A stretch of DNA of 64,000 nucleotides, from positions 52,466 through 116,465 of the forward strand of contig NZ_VFTC01000022.1 of the NCBI RefSeq assembly GCF_007003975.1, given 5' to 3'. The notes under the pieces were generated by a model. That model saw nothing but the letters and a program-made list of their open reading frames with translations. It did not search any database and was not told where the DNA came from. Positions 51,511-59,997 of the stretch are shown here, piece by piece (the stretch's first letter is position 1; every line of letters begins with the position of its first letter). The DNA comes from Mesorhizobium sp. WSM4306 (GTDB taxonomy: Bacteria > Pseudomonadota > Alphaproteobacteria > Rhizobiales > Rhizobiaceae). Position numbers and translations under genes: made by a program.

Positions 51511-52220
51511 GCGTGGACCATGCCTCGCCACGCCCGTGCCTCGCCGTAGCGGAAGACCGATCCGGTCACGGTAGCGATGAGGAAATACAGCGTCGCGGCT
51601 GCTATATAGAAGACGAAGGGCTCTCGCATCGATCCCGCACCGATCTGAGATTGCCGCATCAATTCCACCAAGCCGATCACGGAGATCAAGGCCGAATCCT
51701 TGAGCACAAGCTGCCAGACATTTCCGAGGCCCGGCAGGGCGTGCCGCATCAGTTGAGGCACGATGACGAGACGCAGCAATTGGAACCGGGACAGGCCGAG
51801 CGCCTTGCTAGCCTCAAACTGGCCGAGATCGACGGCGAGATATGCTCCGCGATAGACCTCGGCTTGATAGGCGCCCGAAATGATGCCGATCGCCAGGACG
51901 CCAGTCGCAAATGTCGGCAGCCCGACGAAGCCTGCGCTGCCGAAGAATTTACCGATCTCAGTCAATGCTATGCTGCCGCCGTAGTAAAGCAGGTAGATCG
52001 TCAACAGATCGGGCACACCCCTGAAAACCGTGCCATAGCCCTTGGCGACCCATGACGGTAAAGCTCTCGTGGAGAGCCGACCTCCTGCTGCAACCGCGCC
52101 GAAGAGAGCGCCGAGCAGGAAGCCGAGGACTGACAGCGCAAATGTCACGCCAGCTGCCAGCAGCAGGGCTCCGCCCCAGCCGCCCTTGCCCACGGAAAGG
52201 ATATGGAGTGCGTCCGTCAT
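51507..52220 (-). CDS. Polar amino-acid ABC transporter permease (HisQ-like)
   Basis: The 237-residue membrane protein has an N-terminal helix (LLLAAGVTFALSVLGFLLGA) and the EAA motif FEASKALGLSRFQLLRLVIV followed by PQLMRHALPGLGNVW. It overlaps the HisM-like gene by ATGA. Its 5' end is 74 bases downstream of the binding protein. HisQ/HisM pairs usually serve His/Arg/Lys/ornithine or opine importers. Confidence 0.9.
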   Translation of the reverse strand: MTDALHILSVGKGGWGGALLLAAGVTFALSVLGFLLGALFGAVAAGGRLSTRALPSWVAKGYGTVFRGVPDLLTIYLLYYGGSIALTEIGKFFGSAGFVGLPTFATGVLAIGIISGAYQAEVYRGAYLAVDLGQFEASKALGLSRFQLLRLVIVPQLMRHALPGLGNVWQLVLKDSALISVIGLVELMRQSQIGAGSMREPFVFYIAAATLYFLIATVTGSVFRYGEARAWRGMVHA

Positions 52221-52294
52221 GTGAAACCTGATCGTTCAGCGCGGCACCCGGCCGATCGGTTGATACCAATCGGCCGGACAGAATACACGCGTGG

Positions 52295-53146
52295 CTACTT
52301 GACCGGCGTCACGTCCGTTTTCACCCATTTTTCCGAGATGCGTTTAATGGTCCCGTCGGCAATGGCGGCGCTGATCGCGTCATTCAGCATTTCCTTGAGC
52401 TTGGCGTCTTCCTTCCTGAGTCCCGCACCCGTACCGGCGCCGAACAAGCCGCCGACAAAGCCCGGACCTGCAACCGTGAAGCCCGAGAATTCGGGTTTTG
52501 CGAGCGTCGCGGCGAGCGCTGTCTTCTGAGCGAATATTGCATCGATGCGGCCCGCGGCCAGATCGAGATCGTGCTGCTCGGTCGTCTTGTACTCGCGAAT
52601 CTCCACCGTGTCGCCGAAGTATTTCTTGAGGAATTCGAGCATGGCCGTGGCCGCCTGGACACCGACCACCTTACCCTTCAGCAGGGGCTTTAACTTGTCG
52701 ACCGCAGCCTTGGAAGCAGCCTCATCGTCCAGTTTGAATTTCTCGGTCGAAGCGCCGAGCTTCCCCAGATCGCTATCCTTGGCGGCTGCGAACCCGCCCG
52801 GGTCGATCGCATAAGGCTGGGTGAAGTCGATGGTCTCGAGGCGTTTCGGCGTGATGAACATGCTGGCCATGATCACATCGAACTTGCCGACCTTCAGCGA
52901 AGGAATAAGTCCGTCCCAGTCCTGAGCGATGATGGTGCATTTGACCTTCATCCGCTCGCAAAGATTGTTGGCGAGTTCGATCTCCAGTCCGTCGAGCTTG
53001 CCGTCTGCGTTGGTGAAGTTCCACGGAGCGTAGGCGCCCTCCGTGGCGATGGTTATGGCCTTGGGCGCGTCCTCAGCCAATGCGGTGTGCATGAAGCCGA
53101 GCATGCTGAGTGCGGCCGCAACTGCGGCCAAACGACAAACTTTCAT
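52295..53146 (-). CDS. Polar amino-acid/opine-type ABC substrate-binding protein
   Basis: The 283-residue protein has a signal peptide (to about residue 24, ending HTALAE) and a family-3 solute-binding fold. IATEGAYAPWNFTNADGKLD and GLEIELANNLCERMKVKC (a conserved Cys loop) are typical of HisJ/OccT/NocT proteins. Further segments are DWDGLIPSLKVGKFDVIMAS and the C-terminal RISEKWVKTDV. Substrates of this subfamily are basic amino acids or opines; here gamma-glutamyltransferase downstream suggests a gamma-glutamyl or opine-like compound. It is the first gene of the operon. Confidence 0.88.
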   Translation of the reverse strand: MKVCRLAAVAAALSMLGFMHTALAEDAPKAITIATEGAYAPWNFTNADGKLDGLEIELANNLCERMKVKCTIIAQDWDGLIPSLKVGKFDVIMASMFITPKRLETIDFTQPYAIDPGGFAAAKDSDLGKLGASTEKFKLDDEAASKAAVDKLKPLLKGKVVGVQAATAMLEFLKKYFGDTVEIREYKTTEQHDLDLAAGRIDAIFAQKTALAATLAKPEFSGFTVAGPGFVGGLFGAGTGAGLRKEDAKLKEMLNDAISAAIADGTIKRISEKWVKTDVTPVK

Positions 53147-53232
53147 GTGGTTCCCCTTTTTTGATAGATCGATCTGTTCCTACGTCCGGCCGCATTGCCG
53201 GTTCGAGGGCATTCTTGTCCGGCCGGCGTTCG

Positions 53233-53904
53233 TCACCGGCTCGGACTCACGAACTCAGCCAGCATCGGTGCTGTGCTGAGAATATGATCCTGCATCACCT
53301 TTTCCGCGTGAAGTTCGTCGCCTGAACGCAAGGCCGCGATCACGGCGGCATGCTCCTCGCGCGCAGAATGCGGCTTGTCACAGTCGTCGAACCAGATGCG
53401 CATGTAGGGCTCTATCACCACATGCAGCGCCGATATCTGGTGGATAAGCTTGGGCCTCCGGCTTAGCGCACAGATACGGCCATGGAATTCCTGGTGGCGG
53501 ACCACCCAGTCGCTGCTGCCGCTCTGGCCTGCGCGCTCCATGCGCTCGAGCAGGCGCTCGAGTTCCTCGAACTCCTCCTCATCGATCCGGGGCATCGCCA
53601 GCCTTACGGCCAGTCCCTCCAGAACCGAGCGAATTTCGAAAATCTCGTAGAGCTCATCGACCGTCAGGCCTGCCACCACGCATCCACGATTGGGCCGCAG
53701 AACCACCAGCCCGTCGGAGGCCAGGCGCCGAAAGGCTTCCCGCACCGGCATACGACTCATGCCAATCTCGGCGGCAATCTCCTCCGGAATAAGCCTGTCG
53801 CCCGGTTTGTAGCGACCGAAGCGAAGGGCTCTCTGAACGTGCCTGTACGCCTCTTCCTCAGCAGTGGCGGACATCTGTGGCTCTGCCGGAAAGGCTGCAG
53901 GCAT
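53233..53904 (-). CDS. GntR family regulator with FCD domain
   Basis: The 223-residue regulator has an N-terminal winged helix (LIPEEIAAEIGMSRMPVREA, about residues 40-60) and a C-terminal FCD domain with helical metal-binding residues (DWVVRHQEFHGRICALSR and REEHAAVIAALRSGDELHAE). ATG 53904 is taken; MSATAEEEAYRHVQ ten residues later (53874) is also possible. It is immediately upstream of the transporter operon, same strand, and likely controls it. A direct repeat of GTGGAT in its promoter (53948-53927) is a candidate binding site. Confidence 0.88.
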   Translation of the reverse strand: MPAAFPAEPQMSATAEEEAYRHVQRALRFGRYKPGDRLIPEEIAAEIGMSRMPVREAFRRLASDGLVVLRPNRGCVVAGLTVDELYEIFEIRSVLEGLAVRLAMPRIDEEEFEELERLLERMERAGQSGSSDWVVRHQEFHGRICALSRRPKLIHQISALHVVIEPYMRIWFDDCDKPHSAREEHAAVIAALRSGDELHAEKVMQDHILSTAPMLAEFVSPSR

Positions 53905-53926
53905 GGGGCACCTAAAATATTTTTGT

Positions 53927-53948
53927 ATCCACGTATTATCAAATCCAC
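53927..53948 (-). promoter_or_regulatory. Direct repeat GTGGAT upstream of GntR/FCD gene
   Basis: On the minus strand GTGGAT (53948-53943) and GTGGAT (53932-53927) recur 16 bases apart in an AT-rich promoter region. FCD regulators often autoregulate through short repeats of this kind; binding is not shown. Confidence 0.35.
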
Positions 53949-54066
53949 ATTTTATTTCATCGTCAATACCCCGGTGACGACGTTCTGAAGCCGATATCGG
54001 TGCAGTACACCACCGGCACGATCTATTTCGGGCCGGGCGAGTCTTTGGGATGGTGCCGCCCTGGGC

Positions 54067-54426
54067 GTGGAAAATCAGACCGGCTACATTCCGGATCGCA
54101 CCGCCGGGGAAAAATTCCAGGAGCTCGAGGTCGGCATCGACCTGCATCGCGTGATTGCCGAGATCAGCGGCAACGTTATGCTGCACGGCATGCTGTGCGG
54201 CATCCTCGACAAATGTCAGCACTATGTCTGGACGGAACTGCTCTGGCTGGACGAATGGAAGATCGCACGCGACGAGCATGCCGAAATCGTCGACGCCATC
54301 TGCGCCGGCGACGCTAAGCGCGCCGGCACGCTGGCGCGCGCCCATGTGCGGGGATCGCGCGACAACGTGCTGCGCCTGCTGCAGGCGAAGTCAGACTATC
54401 GGAATTTCCTGGCCAGGGCGTCGTGA
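54067..54426 (+). pseudogene. FCD-domain fragment of a second GntR regulator
   Basis: The 119 codons from GTG 54067 read as the helical C-terminal part of an FCD regulator (DLHRVIAEISGNVMLHGMLC, then DEHAEIVDAICAGDAKRAGT). No helix-turn-helix precedes it; upstream sequence in another frame reads QYTTGTIYFGPGE from a different gene. It looks like a gene fusion scar or deletion. It points toward the intact regulator at 53233, on the opposite strand. Confidence 0.65.
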
Positions 54427-54500
54427 GCGGGACCGCAGCGCAGCCATGGATATTGCCCTTTGGCACACCATTGAGAAGGCCTCGTACGGTCGCAGATCGA

Positions 54501-55100
54501 TTACTGCTCCTTCTTGAACAAATCCTGGAAGATGAGCTGGCCCCAAGTGCGGCCGCGTGCGTGCACCAGCGCGCCACCCTCGTTGAGCTTTCCCAGCTTG
54601 ATGGGTGCGAACCCGAGTTGTTTGGCCAAATCCGCCACGGGAGCGGTCGCGTCCTCGTCGTCGCTCGACAGGAAGACCACCCGGTGGCCGCCCTCGACGA
54701 CCGGATCGGCAGCCAGGGTGGCTGCAATCAAGTGATTGAAGCCTTTCACGAACTTGGCGCCGGTGAACGACTTCGCAACGAAGGCTGAGGAGGGGAGGCC
54801 GTCCAGCTCTTCGGGGACAGGAAACGCGTTCATCGCGTCGATGACCGTCTTGCCTTTCCAGCTCGGCAGGGCTTTCGCAACCTTGCGATGCTCCCCGAAC
54901 GGGACCGCCAGGATGATTGTGTCGGCCTCGAGCGCATCCCGCAGCGACTTGGCCACGACCGTGGGCCCAATCGCCCGAGCCTGCGGCGCCAAAGCCTCGG
55001 GCGGTCGGCGGCTCGCGACGGTCACATCGATGTTTTTGCGGGCGAAGGCGTGGGCGAGGGCCTGGCCTATCTTACCGAATCCTACAATCGCATAGCTCAT
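54501..55100 (-). CDS. NADP-binding oxidoreductase (F420-reductase-like)
   Basis: The 199-residue protein has the NADP site YAIVGFGKIGQALAHAFARK and continues DVTVASRRPPEALAPQARAI, then GKTVIDAMNAFPVP and FVKGFNHLIAATLAADPVV. It matches the NADPH-dependent F420 reductase fold, but most such proteins in alphaproteobacteria do not use F420 and act as dinucleotide-binding reductases. Its start lies 41 bases downstream of the end of an SDR with an internal deletion, on the same strand. The whole pair is divergent from a LysR gene. Confidence 0.82.
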   Translation of the reverse strand: MSYAIVGFGKIGQALAHAFARKNIDVTVASRRPPEALAPQARAIGPTVVAKSLRDALEADTIILAVPFGEHRKVAKALPSWKGKTVIDAMNAFPVPEELDGLPSSAFVAKSFTGAKFVKGFNHLIAATLAADPVVEGGHRVVFLSSDDEDATAPVADLAKQLGFAPIKLGKLNEGGALVHARGRTWGQLIFQDLFKKEQ

Positions 55101-55141
55101 GATACTTCTCCGATCCGTGTTGATGTTGATTCCCCGACCTT

Positions 55142-55723
55142 TCAGATGGCCGAGAAGCCGCCGTCGACGGACAACTCCAGCCCGTTCACGAAGCTCGAAT
55201 CGTCAGACTTCCTGCCCTTCAGCTCATTGAGCCACCCGCGCGCGAACGCGTGCAACGCCGCCTTGCTCGCCGCATACATGCTGTAGCCGGGGAAACCTTT
55301 CAGCGAAGCAACTGATCCGGTCATGAAGATCGATCCGCCATCGTTGAACAGCGGCAACGCCTTTTGCACCGTGAACAGCGTGCCGCGCGTATTCAGGCCG
55401 AAGGTCGCATCGAAATGCTGCTCGGTAATCTCGCCCAGCGGGACGGCTTCGCCCGTGCCGGCGCTCGCGTACAGGACGTCGATCTTGCCCTTCTCCCGCT
55501 TGACTGTGTCGAACAGACGGTCGAGGTCGTCGAGATTGGCCACGTCGCCGCGCACGCCGGTCACGTTCCGGCCAATCAGTCTGACGGCCTCGTCGAGCGC
55601 CTCCTGTCTCCGGCCCGTGATGAAAACATAGGCGCCTTCTTCAACGAACCGCTTGGCGCTCGCCAGCGCCATGCCGCTCGATCCACCCGTGATGACTGCA
55701 ACCTTACCGTCTAGCTTTCCCAT
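55142..55723 (-). CDS. SDR-family protein with internal deletion
   Basis: The 193-residue protein starts as a normal SDR (KVAVITGGSSGMALASAKRF, YASAGTGEAVPLGEI) and keeps the Tyr-Lys pair in FPGYSMYAASKAALHAF. After GWLNELKGRK it jumps straight to SDDSSFVNGLELSVDGGFSA. Normal relatives have about 50 residues here, including the PG motif and the substrate-binding helices. The deletion keeps the frame, so a shortened protein can be made, but activity is doubtful. It is divergent from a damaged LysR gene. Confidence 0.8.
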   Translation of the reverse strand: MGKLDGKVAVITGGSSGMALASAKRFVEEGAYVFITGRRQEALDEAVRLIGRNVTGVRGDVANLDDLDRLFDTVKREKGKIDVLYASAGTGEAVPLGEITEQHFDATFGLNTRGTLFTVQKALPLFNDGGSIFMTGSVASLKGFPGYSMYAASKAALHAFARGWLNELKGRKSDDSSFVNGLELSVDGGFSAI

Positions 55724-56001
55724 GACTTTTCCTTTTGTGGTGTCGGGATGGCATCTGCCTTCGAGAACCTCGAAATGGGTCCGCCGGCTTCAGTTGTTGA
55801 GTGCGGAAACGCGCACATCGGTGGTGCAAAATCGAACCAGTAGGACGATTGACGCCAGCCGCGAAGATCGGTGTCCGCCATTCAGGATAGGCCGTGCTTG
55901 TCGGCATGGGGTATGACAACCACCCCGGGCCACCCACATACACTGTTCGATGTGTTGGACACGGGCTTTGGAAGGCGCATCTTGCGGTGCGGGATTGCAC
56001 C

Positions 56002-56892
56002 ATGATCGACTGGGATGACGTTCGCTATTTTCTTGCCGTCGCACGCGGAGGCTCGGTGCGGGCTGCCGCCGCGCATCTCGGGGTGAATCATTCAACCGTG
56101 CTGCGACGCATCGCCCAGCTCGAGGAACGCCTCGGGGCGCAGATGTTCGAAAAGCTGCCCTCGGGCTACCGCCTGACGGCTGCGGGCGAGGAAGTCCTCG
56201 AGCTCGCGAACCAGATGGAAGCGTCATCGCACCAGCTGGAGACGCGCGTCTTCGGTCGCGACCAGAGCGTGCGCGGGCTTCTGCGGGTGACGTTGGCGCC
56301 GCCCCTCGCGGCACACCTGCTCATGCCGGACTTCGCCGATTTCGCGCGTCTCCATCCGGACATCGAGATGGAAATCCTGTCGTCCGGCGAGCTAGCAAAT
56401 TTGACCAACCGAGAGGCCGACGTCGCGATTCGCGTCGTCTACGACCGTAAAACCCTGCCGCTCAATCTTCACGGCCTGAAGGGACCGGAGCTGTTCGGAG
56501 GCGTCTACATGTCCCGGGATCGACCAACAGCGCGGAGTGCGGGCGCGCCTGATCCCATCCGATGGATTGTCATAAGCAGTCACGGAATCCCGGATTGGGC
56601 CCGCGAGGTTCGCACCACGGGGGTTCCGTTCAGGACCACGGACGGCGAGGCGCAGATCGCTGCTGTACGGCAAGGGGTCGGGATGACGACACTGCCGTGC
56701 TTCGTCGGAGATGCCGACCCCTTGCTGGTCAGGGTGCCGGGTACCGACCTGCACATGTACGGAACGGTTTGGCTTCTCACACAGGGCGAGACACGTAAGA
56801 CGTAGCGCGTGCGGCTCTTCACCGAGTTCGTATCCCGCAGGCTCGCCGCGTACGCACCGCTTCTCACGGGACTGTCCGTATCGCGCGACTGA
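56002..56892 (+). pseudogene. LysR-type regulator truncated by a nonsense codon
   Basis: The gene encodes a LysR protein from ATG 56002: MIDWDDVRYFLAVARGGSVR, helix-turn-helix AAAHLGVNHSTVLRRIAQLE and an effector domain with GVGMTTLPCFVGDADP. A TAG at 56803-56805 stops it after 267 residues. The same frame continues with RVRLFTEFVSRRLAAYAPLL to TGA at 56892, the usual LysR C terminus, so the TAG is a recent nonsense change. The short product may still bind DNA. It is divergent from the SDR gene at 55723, the classical LysR layout. Confidence 0.75.
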
Positions 56893-56939
56893 CGCGCGGC
56901 AGTCGCCGGCGGACGCGGCATACAGGCGGCGTTTCAGAG

Positions 56940-57692
56940 TTAGTGGCGCAGGTGCGACAATTGAAATCCAGGCTTGTGCTCGACACCGGATAACAGCGAT
57001 TCCGCCGATCGGAACATCTCTTCGAATTCCAGTTCGTTTTCAAACACCACGCCGCCGACGCTGATGGTCAGGGTATCCTCGGTTCCTTTCGGCGCGAAAT
57101 AGGCTTGCGCCACGCGCGCCCGGATACGCTCGCCAATTTCCTTGGCGTCATCTTCCGTCGCACCGGGCAGAAAGACCCCGAACATGGAGGTTCCGATGCG
57201 GCCCACCAGATCTTCCTTGCGCACCGATGACTGGATGGTCGACGCTATGAGCCGCAAGGCCTCGTCACCCCAGCCCAGCCCGAAGCGCAGGTTGATGGAC
57301 CTGATGTGTTCGGGATGAATGACCAGGAAGGCGCCGGATCTTGGACCGGACGAATCCTGCCGGGGTGTTCTCCTGTCGACCATCGACGTGAAGACGGTTC
57401 GGTTGAGGCAGCCTGTCAGGCTGTCAAAGGTTGCCGATTTGTTGAGTTCTCTTCGATAATGGCCGAGTTCGGCGCGCTGCAGGCCAATGAACACGAGAAG
57501 CGGGCCACCGATGATGACCGGCAACAGGATCGCCGTGACCATGCTGCGGCCGAACGGCGTCAATGCTTCCGAGAACAGAAGCAGATAGTTGAGGCCAACT
57601 GAAAGCAGCAAAATTCCCGCCGATCCCAAGGCGGTCAGCCATGCGACGTCTTTCCATTGCTGGGGCGATCTATTCGCCATCGGTGTCATCAT
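56940..57692 (-). CDS. Membrane GGDEF-domain protein, degenerate active site
   Basis: The 250-residue protein has two N-terminal membrane helices (WLTALGSAGILLLSVGLNYL and TAILLPVIIGGPLLVFIGLQ) and a GGDEF-like domain (about residues 90-240). DSLTGCLNRTVF and LGWGDEALRLIAS are normal, but the signature loop reads VGRIGTSMFGVFLPG, with GTSMF in place of GGDEF. It is therefore not expected to make cyclic di-GMP; such domains can bind GTP or serve as docking modules. Confidence 0.8.
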   Translation of the reverse strand: MMTPMANRSPQQWKDVAWLTALGSAGILLLSVGLNYLLLFSEALTPFGRSMVTAILLPVIIGGPLLVFIGLQRAELGHYRRELNKSATFDSLTGCLNRTVFTSMVDRRTPRQDSSGPRSGAFLVIHPEHIRSINLRFGLGWGDEALRLIASTIQSSVRKEDLVGRIGTSMFGVFLPGATEDDAKEIGERIRARVAQAYFAPKGTEDTLTISVGGVVFENELEFEEMFRSAESLLSGVEHKPGFQLSHLRH

Positions 57693-57857
57693 TAGTCAAT
57701 CTCCCGCCTGATCGACTATCATCATAGGCCATGGTGCTGCACATTCAGTTTCGAGGAATCATACAATTTGAGTAATGGCGCAATCGCCTACCATCGGCCG
57801 AAACCTGGCCTTCAATGCTAGGCTGCGCTGGCAACCGTAGCGACACCGAATTGTCGG

Positions 57858-58562
57858 CTATTGTGGCGGGCCGAATATGCCCATCTCGGCACCCTTGGCG
57901 ACTTCCTCCGCCTTGCCGTAGATGCCACTTGCCAAGGCCGTCGCCCAGCCGTTGGAAACAAGCCAGGCACCGACATCCTGTTTGCCCAAATTGCACGGTG
58001 CGGCAATGGCGAAACGATCGATCTCCGGCGGCACGACGCATTTAAGCGCCCGACCGCGCAGCCAGGAATTGAAAGCCGCCCGAGCACGGTGGCCGCAAGG
58101 CCAGGCGACGTCGCGAAACGAACAAGCCTTGTCCAGGTCGATGCCCCGGACCCCGCTGATGGCTACCGTGCGTCCCATGGATTCGAAGGTCGCCGACGAG
58201 GTGACAACCGGTTGATACAGCAGGACCACTGGCCAATCCTTTGGCATCCGCATCCCTGCAGGTGCTGCCAGGCCAAGTTCGCCGAGCGGCGGGCGCGGCT
58301 CTACCCGTTCGATTTGCGCCGGATCAAGCTGCGGAGGCGCGATAAGGTCCTGAGCAATCTTGCGTGCCCGTCCTCGCCATGGCGTATTGGCGAAAGTCGC
58401 AGCCGGTCGCGTTGGCTGGCCATCGTCGATGGATTGACGTGGCGCTGGTACCGGTCGATCGATGGAAAGCAGATCGGCGGCTCGGACGATCAACAAGACC
58501 CCGGTCAGAAGCAGCAGGCTTCCGAGCAACACCACCAAGCGATTGCGCCTCAGCCAGCCCAT
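57858..58562 (-). CDS. Membrane-anchored SNase-like (thermonuclease family) protein
   Basis: This 234-residue protein has an N-terminal membrane helix (LVVLLGSLLLLTGVLLIVRA) and a C-terminal SNase/thermonuclease-like fold. GVRGIDLDKACSFRDVAWPC, GHRARAAFNSWLRGRALKCV and the later VGAWLVSNGWATALASGIYG are its segments. The three catalytic residues of true nucleases are not clear, so it may only bind. It starts 32 bases downstream of the stop of the lipoprotein gene at 58595, same strand, suggesting an envelope role. Confidence 0.7.
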   Translation of the reverse strand: MGWLRRNRLVVLLGSLLLLTGVLLIVRAADLLSIDRPVPAPRQSIDDGQPTRPAATFANTPWRGRARKIAQDLIAPPQLDPAQIERVEPRPPLGELGLAAPAGMRMPKDWPVVLLYQPVVTSSATFESMGRTVAISGVRGIDLDKACSFRDVAWPCGHRARAAFNSWLRGRALKCVVPPEIDRFAIAAPCNLGKQDVGAWLVSNGWATALASGIYGKAEEVAKGAEMGIFGPPQ

Positions 58563-58594
58563 CAGATCAAGCAGATCCCAAGGGGTCTCGCCCC

Positions 58595-59794
58595 TCAGTA
58601 CCCCGACGTCGATTTGGCGACCAGTTTGAGCGCACCTTTTTGAACCTGATAAAAGGGCATGGATCGCTCACTGGAGCCATCCGCCCGGAACCGGAACAAG
58701 CCGGTCGATCCGCGAAATCCGCTCCGATTTTCGAGCACCTGCTTGTTGAAGCCGCCGGGCCCGACCGCACTTGCAATCCCCGCTGTCAGGGCAACCATAT
58801 CATAGGCGTAGGCGACATTGGCGTCGGCTGGATAATTGTAGGTCGTCTTGAAGCGGTCGGCGATTGGCCCGGTTTCGCTAGGGTCGAGCGTGGCGATGTA
58901 GGATCCTTCAAACAGCGGTTCGATCGGATGTTCCAGCCAGCGGTTGGTTCCAACGACGGCGACTGCTTTTCCAGGGATGCCTTTCGATTTGAGCGCCGCA
59001 AGGATCTGCGACGGACTATCGTCGCCGCTGGCGACGACGATGGCATCGGGAGCATCGACCAGGGAGCCCATGTCGTTGACCGCTTTTGTGCCGCCGTCAC
59101 CGGCCGAATACGGAATGGTGACGGCGAGCGTCGCGCCATAGATGCTGAGGCTGTTGGCGACCCGCTTTTCAACCGCGCTGGCATTCGCGCCGGCCGCGAC
59201 GAGCAGCACGAACTTCTTGCTGCCTTTGGCCGCCAGGCCGGCCGCGCCCGCGGCCGCGCTGTCGGCCTCGCTGAGGCGCACCGCATAGACGCCCGGGCCA
59301 CCGGCGAAATTGTCGGCCAGCGCCAGCACTGGCGGCCGCTGCGAGCCCGACAGCTTGGCTATATGCTGAGCGGCCGCAAGCTCGACCGGGCCGATGACGA
59401 TCTTGGTTCCGGTGGTGATCGCTTTCACCGCCAATTCGCTGGCGTGCGCGCTGTCGCCCTTGGTGTCCTCGACCGTGACCGTGAGCAGTGCATTGCCAAG
59501 GTCGGCCATCGCCAGCTTGGTCGCATCGAGCATTTTTCTGCCGCTTTCGCCGACGTTACCTGGGGCCGACAAAGGCAGCAGCACCGTGACCTTCGTCGAT
59601 CCGGTGCCGAGCGACTGCGTGGCTTGGGCCGGGCCGGCAGCGGCGCTGGCGGCCGGCGCTCCAGGTGCGGCGATCGCCGCCGGATCGAGCGCATCCGAGA
59701 TGCTGCCTTTCGACTGGCAGCCCGATATTATGCCCGCGAGCGCAAAGACGATCGCCCCTGTCCACGAACTGTGGCCTTGCCGGCCAGCTTCCAT
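58595..59794 (-). CDS. Periplasmic-binding-type lipoprotein (penicillin-binding protein activator-like)
   Basis: The 399-residue lipoprotein has a lipobox (ALAGIISGC, Cys near residue 26) and a type-I periplasmic-binding (Leu/Ile/Val-binding) fold: KVTVLLPLSAPGNVGESGRK, KIVIGPVELAAAQHIAKLSG and ANVAYAYDMVALTAGI. Rhizobial members are annotated as penicillin-binding protein activators, by analogy with LpoA. ATG 59794 is preceded by GGGGGAGGCATC; an upstream Met at 59845 is less likely. It precedes the SNase-like gene. Confidence 0.8.
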   Translation of the reverse strand: MEAGRQGHSSWTGAIVFALAGIISGCQSKGSISDALDPAAIAAPGAPAASAAAGPAQATQSLGTGSTKVTVLLPLSAPGNVGESGRKMLDATKLAMADLGNALLTVTVEDTKGDSAHASELAVKAITTGTKIVIGPVELAAAQHIAKLSGSQRPPVLALADNFAGGPGVYAVRLSEADSAAAGAAGLAAKGSKKFVLLVAAGANASAVEKRVANSLSIYGATLAVTIPYSAGDGGTKAVNDMGSLVDAPDAIVVASGDDSPSQILAALKSKGIPGKAVAVVGTNRWLEHPIEPLFEGSYIATLDPSETGPIADRFKTTYNYPADANVAYAYDMVALTAGIASAVGPGGFNKQVLENRSGFRGSTGLFRFRADGSSERSMPFYQVQKGALKLVAKSTSGY

Positions 59795-59892
59795 GATGCC
59801 TCCCCCATATCCCGCCGGCTGTTTGTCCGGTCTCATCCCATTCATCTTAAGGCAGACTTGCCTCGCCGTCTTTGTAATTGCCGGACCGTGGT

Positions 59893-59997
59893 TTAGAGCA
59901 ATTCCAGGAAAAGTGTGAAGCGGTCTTCCGTCGGAATTGCGTCAAAACAAGGAGGTAGAGCAGTTCGCCGTTTCCACGAAACGATGAACTGCTCTAG
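59893..59997. repeat. Palindromic intergenic repeat element, third type
   Basis: Starting TTTAGAGCAATTCC, this element has an inner palindrome with perfect arms TAGAGCAGTTC (59956-59966) and GAACTGCTCTA (59986-59996) around CCGTTTCCACGAAACG-like sequence. Its first half resembles, in inverted form, the fragment at 15984-16013. The last bases form the TAG stop of the minus-strand transglycosylase. Confidence 0.85.
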
